Shown piece after piece: positions 18,355 to 26,318 of a DNA stretch of 64,000 nucleotides. The position numbers and the translations under genes are program-made. Source of the stretch: Pontibacter ummariensis (lineage in GTDB: Bacteria > Bacteroidota > Bacteroidia > Cytophagales > Hymenobacteraceae). Where the stretch lies: assembly GCF_900188175.1 (NCBI RefSeq), contig NZ_FZOQ01000001.1:62001-126000 (forward strand), read 5' to 3'. A model generated the notes under the pieces. It had not been told where the DNA came from, did not search any database, and saw nothing but the letters and a program-made list of their open reading frames with translations. How positions within the stretch are numbered: position 1 is the first letter of the stretch; every line of letters starts with the position of its first letter.

Positions 18355-18550
18355 TTATCCACAATTGTGTATAAATAGCATGTGGATATGTGGATAAGTC
18401 TAAGAGGGCCTCTGTTTATGGTACTATATAGTACAATATAGATATCTATAGATGCCCTTTTATAGCTGTCTGTTTTTCATAAGTATAAGAATATTAGGTA
18501 GATGCTGCTGTCTATTGTTATCCACAACAGGGTGTGGATAGTGTGGAAAA
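18355..18550. other. DnaA-box cluster around an AT-rich palindromic core: candidate replication origin
   Basis: Seven 9-mers match or nearly match the DnaA box TTATnCACA. Perfect: plus 18355-18363, minus 18366-18374 (TTATACACA), minus 18389-18397, plus 18518-18526. One mismatch: minus 18381-18389, 18533-18541 and 18542-18550. They form two clusters on either side of about 120 AT-rich bases. That core has two adjacent perfect 14-bp palindromes (18421-18434 and 18437-18450), which could serve as an unwinding element. DnaA binding sites in this density are typical of oriC. Against it: dnaA is not nearby, and gene directions do not diverge from this point. A DnaA-titrating locus is the main alternative. 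Confidence 0.6.
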
Positions 18551-18633
18551 GTGGTTGAACGAAAAATATCTGGAAAAATTTTGCAACTTAATGCAACCTC
18601 GTGCTAATCCCGTTGTCTTTAGTGTGAATTTGG

Positions 18634-19254
18634 ATGGAGGGAACGGATTGTAGGATAAGCGCCGGAAAGAAAAGCGAAACGTTAAACCGGAACAGTTTGA
18701 AAAATATCAGCTACCAAGACGTAAATCACCAGGTCATTGAGCGGTGCAAGGGCGGCGATAATCGTGCGCAGTACGAGTTGTATAAACTGTATGCAAAAGC
18801 AATGTTTAACGTGAGCATGCGCATCACCAATGATTATGCTGAGGCGGAGGATGTGCTGCAGGAGGCTTTTGTCAGCGCTTTCAAAAAACTCCACTCCTAT
18901 AAGGCCGAAGCTTCGTTCGGGAGCTGGCTTAAAAGAATTGTGGTAAATGCCTCGATCAATGCTATCCGGAAGCGACGTTCCGAACTGGTGCCAATGGATG
19001 AGCGGGTAGTAGGCGAGGTGCCGGATGAGGAGTATAACGACGACTCGGAGTGGCAGGTAGAGAACGTACGGCGGGCCATACAGCAGTTGCCGGACGGATA
19101 CCGGGTAGTACTGACTCTGTACCTGTTAGAGGGCTTTGACCATGGCGAGATAGCCGAGATACTGGGTATCACGGAGTCAACCTCGAAGTCGCAGTACAGC
19201 AGGGCCCGAAAGAAACTATTAGAGATCATGAAAGCGCCGCAGTTTGTGGCCTAA
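18634..19254 (+). CDS. ECF-type RNA polymerase sigma factor
   Basis: Extracytoplasmic-function sigma factor. Region 2 covers about residues 45-105 (RAQYELYKLYAKAMFNVSMRI, then DVLQEAFVSAFKKLHSY) and region 4 lies at about 145-200 with the helix-turn-helix EIAEILGITESTSKSQYSRARKKL. The ATG at 18634 gives 206 residues, about 20 more than the usual start; a TTG at 18697 (LKNISYQDVNH) is a plausible shorter start. Next on the strand, after 31 bp, comes a single-span membrane protein, then a surface-type protein. That order suggests sigma, its membrane-bound partner and a target or sensor in one operon. Confidence 0.93.
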   Translation: MEGTDCRISAGKKSETLNRNSLKNISYQDVNHQVIERCKGGDNRAQYELYKLYAKAMFNVSMRITNDYAEAEDVLQEAFVSAFKKLHSYKAEASFGSWLKRIVVNASINAIRKRRSELVPMDERVVGEVPDEEYNDDSEWQVENVRRAIQQLPDGYRVVLTLYLLEGFDHGEIAEILGITESTSKSQYSRARKKLLEIMKAPQFVA

Positions 19255-19285
19255 TATAATAAGGGAGACAGGAGGATAAGATACC

Positions 19286-19927
19286 ATGAAAGATAAACTG
19301 AAAGATTTTGTAAACGAACACCGGGACGAGTTCGACGTGTTCGAGCCACGGCCAGAGCTGTGGCAGGAGATCTGCCAGGACTTGCCTGAGTCCCGCAAAG
19401 AGAAAGAGGGCAAAGTCATTAAGATCAGTTTTGGAGAGCGGGCCAGCTTTAGCGCAGATTTCTTTTTCATGCGGGTGGCGGCGGCTGTGGTGCTGCTGCT
19501 CGGCTGTGGGCTTACCCTTTACCTGATGAAGCAGCAAGTGACAAAGGAACCAACTCCTATTGCCGCAATTGCACCGGCAGTAAGTACCGAAAGCATAGCC
19601 CCCGAGCTGGCCGAAGTAGAGGCTTACTATGTGAGCCAGATCCAGGAAAAGAAGTCGCAGCTGAGTGCGTACGACCGGAAGGTATTGGGTCTGGATGAGC
19701 AAGCGGAGATAGACCTGGAACTGGCCCGCCTCGATAACAGCTATTTGCAGCTCAAAAAGCAGCTGTACACTAACCCGAATACAAGTGAAATAGTTGACGC
19801 CATGGTCCAGAACCTGCAGATACGGATCAAGGTGCTTAACAGGCAACTGGAAGTACTCCAGCAGTTAGAACAAATGGAACAAGAGCCTACTAATGAACCT
19901 CAAAAAGATGATACCACAAATGTATAA
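19286..19927 (+). CDS. Single-span membrane protein, candidate anti-sigma partner
   Basis: A 213-residue protein with a cytoplasmic N-terminal 55 residues, one membrane segment (VAAAVVLLLGCGLTLYLM, about residues 64-81) and a C-terminal periplasmic part with a coiled-coil character, rich in Gln/Leu/Glu. It has no recognised anti-sigma motif such as the zinc-binding HxxxCxxC. Its placement 31 bp after an ECF sigma gene, with the typical anti-sigma topology, makes a sigma-binding role likely, as inference only. It overlaps the following gene by 35 bases or by 8, depending on that gene's start. Confidence 0.65.
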   Translation: MKDKLKDFVNEHRDEFDVFEPRPELWQEICQDLPESRKEKEGKVIKISFGERASFSADFFFMRVAAAVVLLLGCGLTLYLMKQQVTKEPTPIAAIAPAVSTESIAPELAEVEAYYVSQIQEKKSQLSAYDRKVLGLDEQAEIDLELARLDNSYLQLKKQLYTNPNTSEIVDAMVQNLQIRIKVLNRQLEVLQQLEQMEQEPTNEPQKDDTTNV

Positions 19928-21044
19928 CTCTCTACGAAGCCTGCTGCTGCTTTTTGCAGTCGCACCGACCATGGCGCTAGCCCAGCATAAGCAGCAAGCC
20001 CCCTGCCCTGACATTAACCTGGACCTTTCCGGGCTGAATGAGACCATCGAACGTTCCCTGGCAAACCTGAAGCACCTGGATGGAGATCTCCAGGACTTGA
20101 AGGAGCTGGGTAAAATGGAACACCTGCAGCTGCTCGACATGAAGGGGAAAGCCTCTTATGATGCCGAAAAGCGCAAAGTGCTGGACAAAACGTACAAGGT
20201 GAACAACGCTGACATCCTCAACATCGAGAACAAGTTTGGCAGAGTGCATGTCAACACCTGGGATAAGAACGAGATGCGTGTGAAGGTGGAGATGGTTGCC
20301 CGCGCCGGCTCTGAAAGCAAAGCACAGGAAATTCTGGACAAGATTAAAGTAATGGAGAGCCGTGAGGGTAAAGTAATCTCGCTGCGCACGAACATAGAGC
20401 CTGTGCGTATCTCCGGTAACGGCAACAAGGGCTATGAGGTAAACTACACGGTGTACATGCCGGAAGACAACGCCTTGGCTGTCACCAACAGCTTCGGGGA
20501 TGTGTACCTGGCCTCCTTAAAGGGCAAAGCGGATGTAAACGTGAAGTACGGTGCTTTAAAAGGGGAGCGACTAAGTAACCCAGGCAATACTGTAAAGCTG
20601 GCATATGGCTCCGGAAACTTTGCCTACATCAATGGCGGTAACGTGGATGTGGCCTACGCGGACATGAGTGTGGATGGTACCAATGGTCTGCAGGGCTCCT
20701 CTAAGTTCAGCGACTTTAAGATTGGTAGCCTGGGAGAGGAGTTGAACATGGATGTGAAGTACGGCTCTTTTAAAGTAGACAATGTGAGCAAAGACATCCG
20801 TAGAATAGCGCTGGACAGTGGCTTTACTCCCATCAGTTTAAACTTTGCGGATAACTCGGCTTTCAACTTCGATGTGAACGTACAGTTTGCGGACTTCAAA
20901 GTAGATAAGTCTCTGGTAAATATCACGCACCTGGAAAAAGGCCACACCTCAGCTGAGTACAAGGGCAAGTTTGGCGGAACGGCTACGCCTAAAGGTACTG
21001 TTAGTGTTACCTCCAAGTATGGCGACGTAAAATTTACGAAGTAG
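19893..21044 (+). CDS. DUF4097-like secreted beta-repeat protein
   Basis: A 383-residue exported protein. Starts at 19893, 19908 or 19920 are possible; the last, MYNSLRSLLLLFAVAPTMALAQ, gives a plain signal peptide and overlaps the upstream stop as ATGTATAA. The mature part is helical for about 70 residues, then shows repeated short strand units such as KYGALKGE, KFSDFKIG, KYGSFKVD and QFADFKVD, spaced like rungs of a beta-helix. This is the pattern of DUF4097 putative adhesins. Position behind an ECF sigma gene suggests an envelope-stress output or sensor. Function is not known. Confidence 0.68.
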   Translation: MNLKKMIPQMYNSLRSLLLLFAVAPTMALAQHKQQAPCPDINLDLSGLNETIERSLANLKHLDGDLQDLKELGKMEHLQLLDMKGKASYDAEKRKVLDKTYKVNNADILNIENKFGRVHVNTWDKNEMRVKVEMVARAGSESKAQEILDKIKVMESREGKVISLRTNIEPVRISGNGNKGYEVNYTVYMPEDNALAVTNSFGDVYLASLKGKADVNVKYGALKGERLSNPGNTVKLAYGSGNFAYINGGNVDVAYADMSVDGTNGLQGSSKFSDFKIGSLGEELNMDVKYGSFKVDNVSKDIRRIALDSGFTPISLNFADNSAFNFDVNVQFADFKVDKSLVNITHLEKGHTSAEYKGKFGGTATPKGTVSVTSKYGDVKFTK

Positions 21045-21076
21045 AGTTAGTTAGAAAGTTTGTATAAGGTGAGAAG

Positions 21077-21107
21077 AGAGCTGGTTTATACCAGCTCTTT
21101 TTGTTTT
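21077..21107 (+). terminator. Terminator of the sigma-factor operon
   Basis: AGAGCTGG pairs with CCAGCTCT around a 6-base loop, followed by TTTTTGTTTTT. It lies 35 bases after the operon's last stop codon and shows that the next gene must start further downstream. Confidence 0.8.
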
Positions 21108-21181
21108 TACCCGGAAGCGGCGGGCACAATAGGGGAGATGTCTTATCTTTGAGTAAGGCAAAAACAAAGCAACATAGATTG

Positions 21182-22996
21182 GTGAGCGAAAACAGAACAA
21201 GTTTATATACAGCCAGGGCAGAGGCTTTGGCAGAACAGGAAAAAAAAGCAGCCTCTAAATCGAGGCTGGTGTCGTGGCTCCGGGTAGGCGTGTTTTTGGC
21301 GGGTGCCGCTTTAGCTTATCTCTTTTTCAGTAACGAGGGCCTTACAGCCGGTGCTATAACAGTGGTAGGGTTTTATGCGCTGTTCATTCTGGTGCTGCGC
21401 TGGCACAGCAGGCTCGACTTCGCTTACACGCAGTTACTCCTGCTGCGCAGGATCAACCAGCAGGAGGTGGAGCGCTTAGAGGGCAAACTACAGCTTTTTG
21501 ATGGGGGCACAGCATTTATAGACGACCACCACCCTTATACCTCAGACCTCGACATCTTTGGGAGGAACTCCCTGTTTCAGCTCCTGAACCGCTCGGTTAC
21601 CAGCGTGGGCAAGCAAAAGTTGGCTACCTGGCTACAAGTGGCAGCCACACCAGAAGAGGTGTTGTTACGGCAGGAGGCAGTGGCAGAACTAGCCGCTCCC
21701 CAGCAGTTAGACTGGTTGCAGGACCTGTTGGCCTTGCCGCAGCATTACAAACACGACCAGGAGCAGGCAGATAACTTCATCGCCTGGTTCTCCGACAAGG
21801 CTTTCTTTAAGACCCATTCACTTATAAAGGTGCTCACTTTTGTATTGCCTGTCCTGACCCTTGCTGCCATTGCCGCCTGGTTCTACGGGTTTAGTGGTTG
21901 GATTCCAGTTGCCTTTCTGTTGGTACAGTTTCTGTTGGCTTACCGTTTTCGGGTAGAGCGGGACGAATACTATGAGAAGAGCATTGGCATTTATGAGGCC
22001 ATGCGGAGCTATACCAAGCAGCTACAGCACATCGAGCAGCATCAATTTTCGTCAGCTAAGCTAAAGCGGCTGCAGGGGCAGCTCCTGCAGGAAGGGGGCA
22101 AAGCTTCGGAAAGCATTCACAGGCTGGCCAACATCATAGACTTCTTTTCCTGGCGGTTGAGTACGCTGATGGCTTTCTTCCTGAATACGGTGCTGATGTG
22201 GGACTTTGTCTGGATGTACCGTCTGGAGCGGTGGAAAGACAAGTACCTGGCACGATTGGAAGGAACGCTGGAGGTGTTGGCGGAGTTTGAGGCCCTGGCC
22301 GGTGTAGCGGCGTTTCAGCATGCGCACCCGCACTTTGCTGTGCCGCAGCTAAGCGAGCGCCCTTTCGAAGTAAAGGCAGTTGCCCTGGGGCACCCACTCA
22401 TCTTTTCTGTTAAGCCGGTAGTGAACGACTTTGAGATACAGGGAGCTGGAAAGACCATGGTGATCACCGGGTCTAATATGTCAGGAAAGACGACCTTTCT
22501 GCGTACCGTAGGAATCAACATGGTGATGGCCTTGATGGGGGCGCCTGTTTTTGCAGAGAAAATGACGGTTGCACCGGCACAAGTCTACACCGCCATGCGT
22601 ACAGCCGATAACCTGGCCGAAAACACCTCTTCTTTTTACGCAGAGTTAAAGCGCCTGCGGATGCTCCTGGAGCTGACGGAAACGGGGCAGGCGGTCTTCT
22701 ATCTGTTGGATGAGATCTTAAAGGGCACCAACTCACGCGACCGTCATTTAGGAGCCATGTCGCTTATCCGGCAGTTGCACAAGCGCAATGCATCCGGCCT
22801 TATCTCTACGCATGATTTGGAGCTGGGGGCCATGGAGCAAGAGTTGCCGGAAAGCGTATACAACTATAGCTTTAACAGCGACATTGTAGGGGATGAAATC
22901 CGGTTCGACTACAAGCTGACAAAAGGAATCTGCCGTAGCTTTAATGCCAGTAAGCTCATGCAGCTGATGGGCATCGAGATAGCGAAAGAAGCTTAG
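21182..22996 (+). CDS. MutS-family ATPase with predicted membrane segments
   Basis: The frame is open from 21101, but that point is inside a terminator, so a GTG at 21182 (or TTG at 21179) is taken as start, giving about 604 residues. The C-terminal half is a MutS-type ABC ATPase: Walker A GSNMSGKTTFLRT (about residue 430), then YAELKRLR, LLDEILKGTNSRDR (Walker B and D-loop) and STHDLELG. The mismatch-recognition domains of true MutS are absent. Two hydrophobic hairpins near residues 28-75 and 215-265 look like four membrane helices. This is a known Bacteroidota MutS-related group of unknown role; it is not the main mismatch repair MutS. Confidence 0.82.
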   Translation: MSENRTSLYTARAEALAEQEKKAASKSRLVSWLRVGVFLAGAALAYLFFSNEGLTAGAITVVGFYALFILVLRWHSRLDFAYTQLLLLRRINQQEVERLEGKLQLFDGGTAFIDDHHPYTSDLDIFGRNSLFQLLNRSVTSVGKQKLATWLQVAATPEEVLLRQEAVAELAAPQQLDWLQDLLALPQHYKHDQEQADNFIAWFSDKAFFKTHSLIKVLTFVLPVLTLAAIAAWFYGFSGWIPVAFLLVQFLLAYRFRVERDEYYEKSIGIYEAMRSYTKQLQHIEQHQFSSAKLKRLQGQLLQEGGKASESIHRLANIIDFFSWRLSTLMAFFLNTVLMWDFVWMYRLERWKDKYLARLEGTLEVLAEFEALAGVAAFQHAHPHFAVPQLSERPFEVKAVALGHPLIFSVKPVVNDFEIQGAGKTMVITGSNMSGKTTFLRTVGINMVMALMGAPVFAEKMTVAPAQVYTAMRTADNLAENTSSFYAELKRLRMLLELTETGQAVFYLLDEILKGTNSRDRHLGAMSLIRQLHKRNASGLISTHDLELGAMEQELPESVYNYSFNSDIVGDEIRFDYKLTKGICRSFNASKLMQLMGIEIAKEA

Positions 22997-23111
22997 TTAG
23001 ACAAAAGACTTTTTTGGATTTACGGCGAGATGTAGTACGTATCTGGGAGTCTTTTAAGTACCGCATGAGCATGTTAAACAATCCATACAAAACACACTAG
23101 CACATTAATAT

Positions 23112-23354
23112 ATGAGAGTAGTAGCTGATATCCCAAACCCGAACATGAAGGTCACTTTGCTGGCCTGGAACGGGAAGTACCTGATCAAGCTGGAAAAGGG
23201 AAGCTTTGAGCAGACCTATAAAATAGGGGAAATGGACGTGATGGGCGACGAAGGTGCCAAGGCGCTGCTGGATGAGGAGTTTATGGAGGCCACCCTTAAC
23301 CGCTTTAATGATATGCGCGATGCCTTTGTGTCTACTATCCGGCGGAATGGATAG
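23112..23354 (+). CDS. Uncharacterised small protein (80 aa)
   Basis: An 80-residue, soluble protein with mixed charge (VTLLAWNGKYLIKLEKGSFEQ). The N-terminal half looks strand-rich and the C-terminal half helical. It starts at a clear ATG, has a strong shared terminator, and its length and codon use fit a real gene. I recognise no family. Confidence 0.62.
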   Translation: MRVVADIPNPNMKVTLLAWNGKYLIKLEKGSFEQTYKIGEMDVMGDEGAKALLDEEFMEATLNRFNDMRDAFVSTIRRNG

Positions 23355-23373
23355 AGCCGGAACAGAACAGGCC

Positions 23374-23419
23374 ATAAAAACAGAAAAGCCCGCCTTATGG
23401 CGGGCTTTTCTGTTTTTAT
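23374..23419. terminator. Long bidirectional terminator between converging genes
   Basis: A perfect 21-bp stem (23374-23394 with 23399-23419; core CAGAAAAGCCCGCC) closes on a 4-base loop. A-run and T-run on the two sides allow termination in both directions, for the small plus-strand gene and for tsf on the minus strand. Confidence 0.9.
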
Positions 23420-23433
23420 AAGTCTTGCTGCAA

Positions 23434-24267
23434 TTAAGCAATAGCAACACGCTTGAACTCAGTAACTGTCATGCCTTTGTTTGTGTTGTCAAGCAACTTG
23501 GCCACAGATACAGATGGGTCCTTCACGAAGTCCTGGTTCAACAGGGTGTTGTCTTTGTAGAACTTGTTCAGTTTACCCTGTGCGATTTTCTCCAGCATTT
23601 GCTCTGGCTTGCCTTCCGCACGAGCCTGCTCTTTGCCAACTTCGATTTCACGCTCTACAGTAGCAGCGTCAACGCCTTCTTTGTCAACCGCAATTGGGTT
23701 CATGGCAGCAATCTGCATCGCTACGTCTTTGCCAACCTCTTCTACGCTGGCACCACCTGTGTTCTTCAGGCCTACCAGCACACCTAGTTTACCAGTAGAG
23801 TGGTTGTAAGCAACTACTTTCTCAGCAGATACTGATTCGTAAGCTACTACGTCAATTTTCTCACCGATCTTACCCATCAGGTCTGTAATGTGGTCCTGCA
23901 GGGAACGACCGTCTGCCTGAGGGGCAGCCAGTAATTCTTCTTTAGAAGCGGCATTCGTAGAAACAGCAGTAGCCAGAACTGTTCTTGCCAGCTCCTGGAA
24001 GTCTGCCACTTTAGATACTGGCTCGGTTTCGCAGGCAAGGGCAATCAGTTTACCGTTAGATCCGTCTGCGTTTACCTCTGTCAGAACGAGTCCTTCAGAC
24101 GTAGCGTTCTCAGCACGCTTGCTAGCGATTTTCTGACCCTGCTTACGAAGAATATCTTTAGCTGCTTCGAAGTCGCCGTTCGCTTCTGTTAGCGCTTTCT
24201 TGCAGTCCATCATACCGGCTCCGGTTTCCTGGCGGAGTTTGTTAACGTCTTGTGCTGTAATAGCCAT
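23434..24267 (-). CDS. tsf: Translation elongation factor Ts
   Basis: Nucleotide exchange factor for EF-Tu. The 277-residue protein opens with the UBA-like domain ITAQDVNKLRQETGAGMMDCKKAL and contains the core exchange motif KIASKRAENATSEGLV (about 47-62). Length is normal. It follows rpsB, with 190 bp and a hairpin between them; this is the standard rpsB-tsf order. The hairpin suggests that part of the transcripts stop before tsf or that tsf has its own promoter. Confidence 0.97.
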   Translation of the reverse strand: MAITAQDVNKLRQETGAGMMDCKKALTEANGDFEAAKDILRKQGQKIASKRAENATSEGLVLTEVNADGSNGKLIALACETEPVSKVADFQELARTVLATAVSTNAASKEELLAAPQADGRSLQDHITDLMGKIGEKIDVVAYESVSAEKVVAYNHSTGKLGVLVGLKNTGGASVEEVGKDVAMQIAAMNPIAVDKEGVDAATVEREIEVGKEQARAEGKPEQMLEKIAQGKLNKFYKDNTLLNQDFVKDPSVSVAKLLDNTNKGMTVTEFKRVAIA

Positions 24268-24392
24268 GTTTTTATAATTAAGAATTACGAATTATAAATA
24301 ATGAGTTCTAATCTAAGTTTATTCAGGAAGTACTCTATGCATACGGCTGATTGGCCGTTGTGCTGTTGTTATCTTTCCTGAACCCCTAAAAC

Positions 24393-24430
24393 AAACTGAA
24401 CATTGAGGCTTTTTGCCCAATGTTCAGTTT
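24393..24430 (-). terminator. Hairpin between rpsB and tsf
   Basis: A 13-bp perfect stem (AAACTGAACATTG and complement) with an inner GGC/GCC extension lies 26 bases after the rpsB stop codon. On the minus strand it is followed by a short T-containing tail. It may act as a terminator or partial attenuator. Confidence 0.65.
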
Positions 24431-24455
24431 ATTATGTGCAATATGAACCTCCGGC

Positions 24456-25223
24456 TTATTGCTCGTCAGCCTCTTGCTTTTCTTTGATGCCTTCTTCCTC
24501 AGAACGCTTACGCTCCGTTTCCTCTTTGTCCACTTTGCGCTCAGACAGGCCTTCTTCAATCGCCTTACCTACGATAGACACGATCAGGGCTACTGACTTA
24601 GAAGCGTCGTCGTTTGCAGGGATTGGGAAGTCTACCAGCTCAGGGTTAGAGTTGGTATCGCAAATAGCGAAAACAGGAAGGTTCAGCTTTTGTGCTTCTT
24701 TTACCGCGATGTGCTCACGCTTTACGTCTACTACGAACAGCGCAGCTGGTAGGCGAGACAGGTCGGCGATACCGCCCAATACACGCTCCAGTTTCTCACG
24801 CTCGCGAGAAAGCATCAGCTTCTCACGCTTGGCTAGTGCCTTAGACTGCTCTGGGTCTTTCATCATTTTGTCGATGGTAGACATTTTCTTCAGAGACTTA
24901 CGCACAGTAGCGAAGTTTGTCAGCATACCACCTAACCAGCGGTCAGTCACGTAAGGCATTTTAAGGCGTTTTGCCTCGTCCGATACGATTTCCTGTGCCT
25001 GCTTTTTAGTAGCTACAAACAAAATCTTGCGACCAGACTTCGCGATGTTCTTGATAGCGTTAGTAGCCTCGTCAAGCGCAACCAAAGTTTTGTTCAGGTC
25101 AATAATGTGGATCCCGTTCTTCTCCATGAAGATGTACGGAGCCATTTTCGGATCCCACTTGCGGGTAAGGTGGCCAAAATGAACACCTGCCTCAAGTAAT
25201 TCTTTATAATTAGTACTTGCCAT
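24456..25223 (-). CDS. rpsB: 30S ribosomal protein S2
   Basis: Small-subunit protein bound near the head-body junction with S1. The 255-residue product starts with TNYKELLEAGVHFGHLTRKWDPKM and has the family signature IDLNKTLVALDEA and PNDDASKSVALIV-type end. The C-terminal 25 residues are charged (KEETERKRSEEEG), longer than in E. coli, as is frequent in Bacteroidota. Part of the minus-strand rplM-rpsI-rpsB(-tsf) cluster, with 21 bp between rpsI and rpsB. Confidence 0.98.
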   Translation of the reverse strand: MASTNYKELLEAGVHFGHLTRKWDPKMAPYIFMEKNGIHIIDLNKTLVALDEATNAIKNIAKSGRKILFVATKKQAQEIVSDEAKRLKMPYVTDRWLGGMLTNFATVRKSLKKMSTIDKMMKDPEQSKALAKREKLMLSREREKLERVLGGIADLSRLPAALFVVDVKREHIAVKEAQKLNLPVFAICDTNSNPELVDFPIPANDDASKSVALIVSIVGKAIEEGLSERKVDKEETERKRSEEEGIKEKQEADEQ

Positions 25224-25244
25224 GTTGTTGATACACCTTTAAAA

Positions 25245-25631
25245 TTAACGTTTGCTGAACTGGAATGAACGACGTGCTTTACGCTTACCGAACTTCTTAC
25301 GCTCTACCATACGAGGGTCACGTGTTGTGAAACCTTCTTTCTTAAGAGCTGTTTTTGTCTCGGCGTTCTCAACTACCAGTGCTTTAGAGATAGCAAGTCT
25401 AAGTGCTTCAGCCTGGCCGCTTACACCACCACCTTTTAAATTGGCTTTCACATCGTACTTGCCAATAGCTTCTAAGGTTTTGAACGGCTGATTCACAATA
25501 GTTTGAAGTACTTCGCTAGGGAAGTAGTCCTTGATATCTCTACCGTTAATAGTGATATTCCCTTGCCCGGCCGTCATGTAGATACGAGCCACCGAGGTTT
25601 TTCTTCTACCAGATGTATTGATAACTTCCAT
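25245..25631 (-). CDS. rpsI: 30S ribosomal protein S9
   Basis: The 128-residue product starts MEVINTSGRRKTSVARIYM and ends with the conserved basic tail KFGKRKARRSFQFSKR; the last residues of S9 reach the ribosomal P site. Four bases separate it from rplM, so the two are translationally linked, as in nearly all bacteria. Confidence 0.98.
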   Translation of the reverse strand: MEVINTSGRRKTSVARIYMTAGQGNITINGRDIKDYFPSEVLQTIVNQPFKTLEAIGKYDVKANLKGGGVSGQAEALRLAISKALVVENAETKTALKKEGFTTRDPRMVERKKFGKRKARRSFQFSKR

Positions 25632-25635
25632 TAAA

Positions 25636-26085
25636 TTAGATATTGAGGGTTAATTCTTTTGGCTGCTGAGCGGCGAACGGATGCTCGCTTCCTGCAAATA
25701 CATGTAAATTACGGAACAGCTCGCGGCCCAGTCTGTTTTTAGGCAACATGCCACGAACAGCGCGCTCTACAAGCAGCGTAGATGATTTAGCCTTTAGCTC
25801 ACGTGGAGAAGTCTTCTTCTGACCACCTGGGTAACCAGTGTGCGACAGGTAGTACTTCTGATCCCACTTACGGCCTGTGAAACGCGTATCATCAGCGTTG
25901 ATGACGATCACGTTATCGCCGCAGTCAGCGAAAGGAGTGTACGAAGGCTTATGCTTGCCTTTCAGGATCTTGGCAACTTCTGATGCCACGCGACCCAAGC
26001 TTCCTTGCCCTGCATCAACAATCACCCAGCCTTTGTTGGCTGTCTTTTTGTTGACAGTAAGGGTCTTATAACTTAAATGATCCAT
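25636..26085 (-). CDS. rplM: 50S ribosomal protein L13
   Basis: The 149-residue product is standard for L13, an early-assembling large-subunit protein. Visible motifs are WVIVDAGQGSLGRVASEVAKIL and the VERAVRGMLPKNRLGRELFRNL helix. It is first in the rplM-rpsI-rpsB-tsf order and lies 64 bases after a good -7 promoter box. Confidence 0.98.
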   Translation of the reverse strand: MDHLSYKTLTVNKKTANKGWVIVDAGQGSLGRVASEVAKILKGKHKPSYTPFADCGDNVIVINADDTRFTGRKWDQKYYLSHTGYPGGQKKTSPRELKAKSSTLLVERAVRGMLPKNRLGRELFRNLHVFAGSEHPFAAQQPKELTLNI

Positions 26086-26148
26086 TTTTAGTGGTTGTAA
26101 GCGATTTATTTATTTAATTATGAACTTTCGGTTCTTGAAAAATGGACA

Positions 26149-26180
26149 CAAAGATAGAAGTTAATATTTGTATATGCAAT
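26149..26180 (-). promoter_or_regulatory. Promoter of the rplM ribosomal operon
   Basis: On the minus strand, ATTG (26177-26180) is followed after 20 bases by TATCTTTG (26149-26156), which fits the Bacteroidota -7 TAnnTTTG. The leader to the rplM start codon is about 60 bases and AT-rich. Confidence 0.7.
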
Positions 26181-26318
26181 AGATGCTCTAGAAATATGCT
26201 GTGTAACAGGCAAATAGTATGAGCGGCCGTGGTTAGTCCACAGGGGCATAACAGCATAAGGACCTAGAGAACAGGGTAACTCTCCCGCTTTAGGCCCTTG
26301 CTGTATCGTGTTTTATTC

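Noticed and set aside
18355-18550. Calling the DnaA-box cluster oriC with certainty
   Set aside because: Ribosomal genes 5 kb to the right are on the minus strand and secA to the left is on plus, so both would run against replication; skew data are needed.
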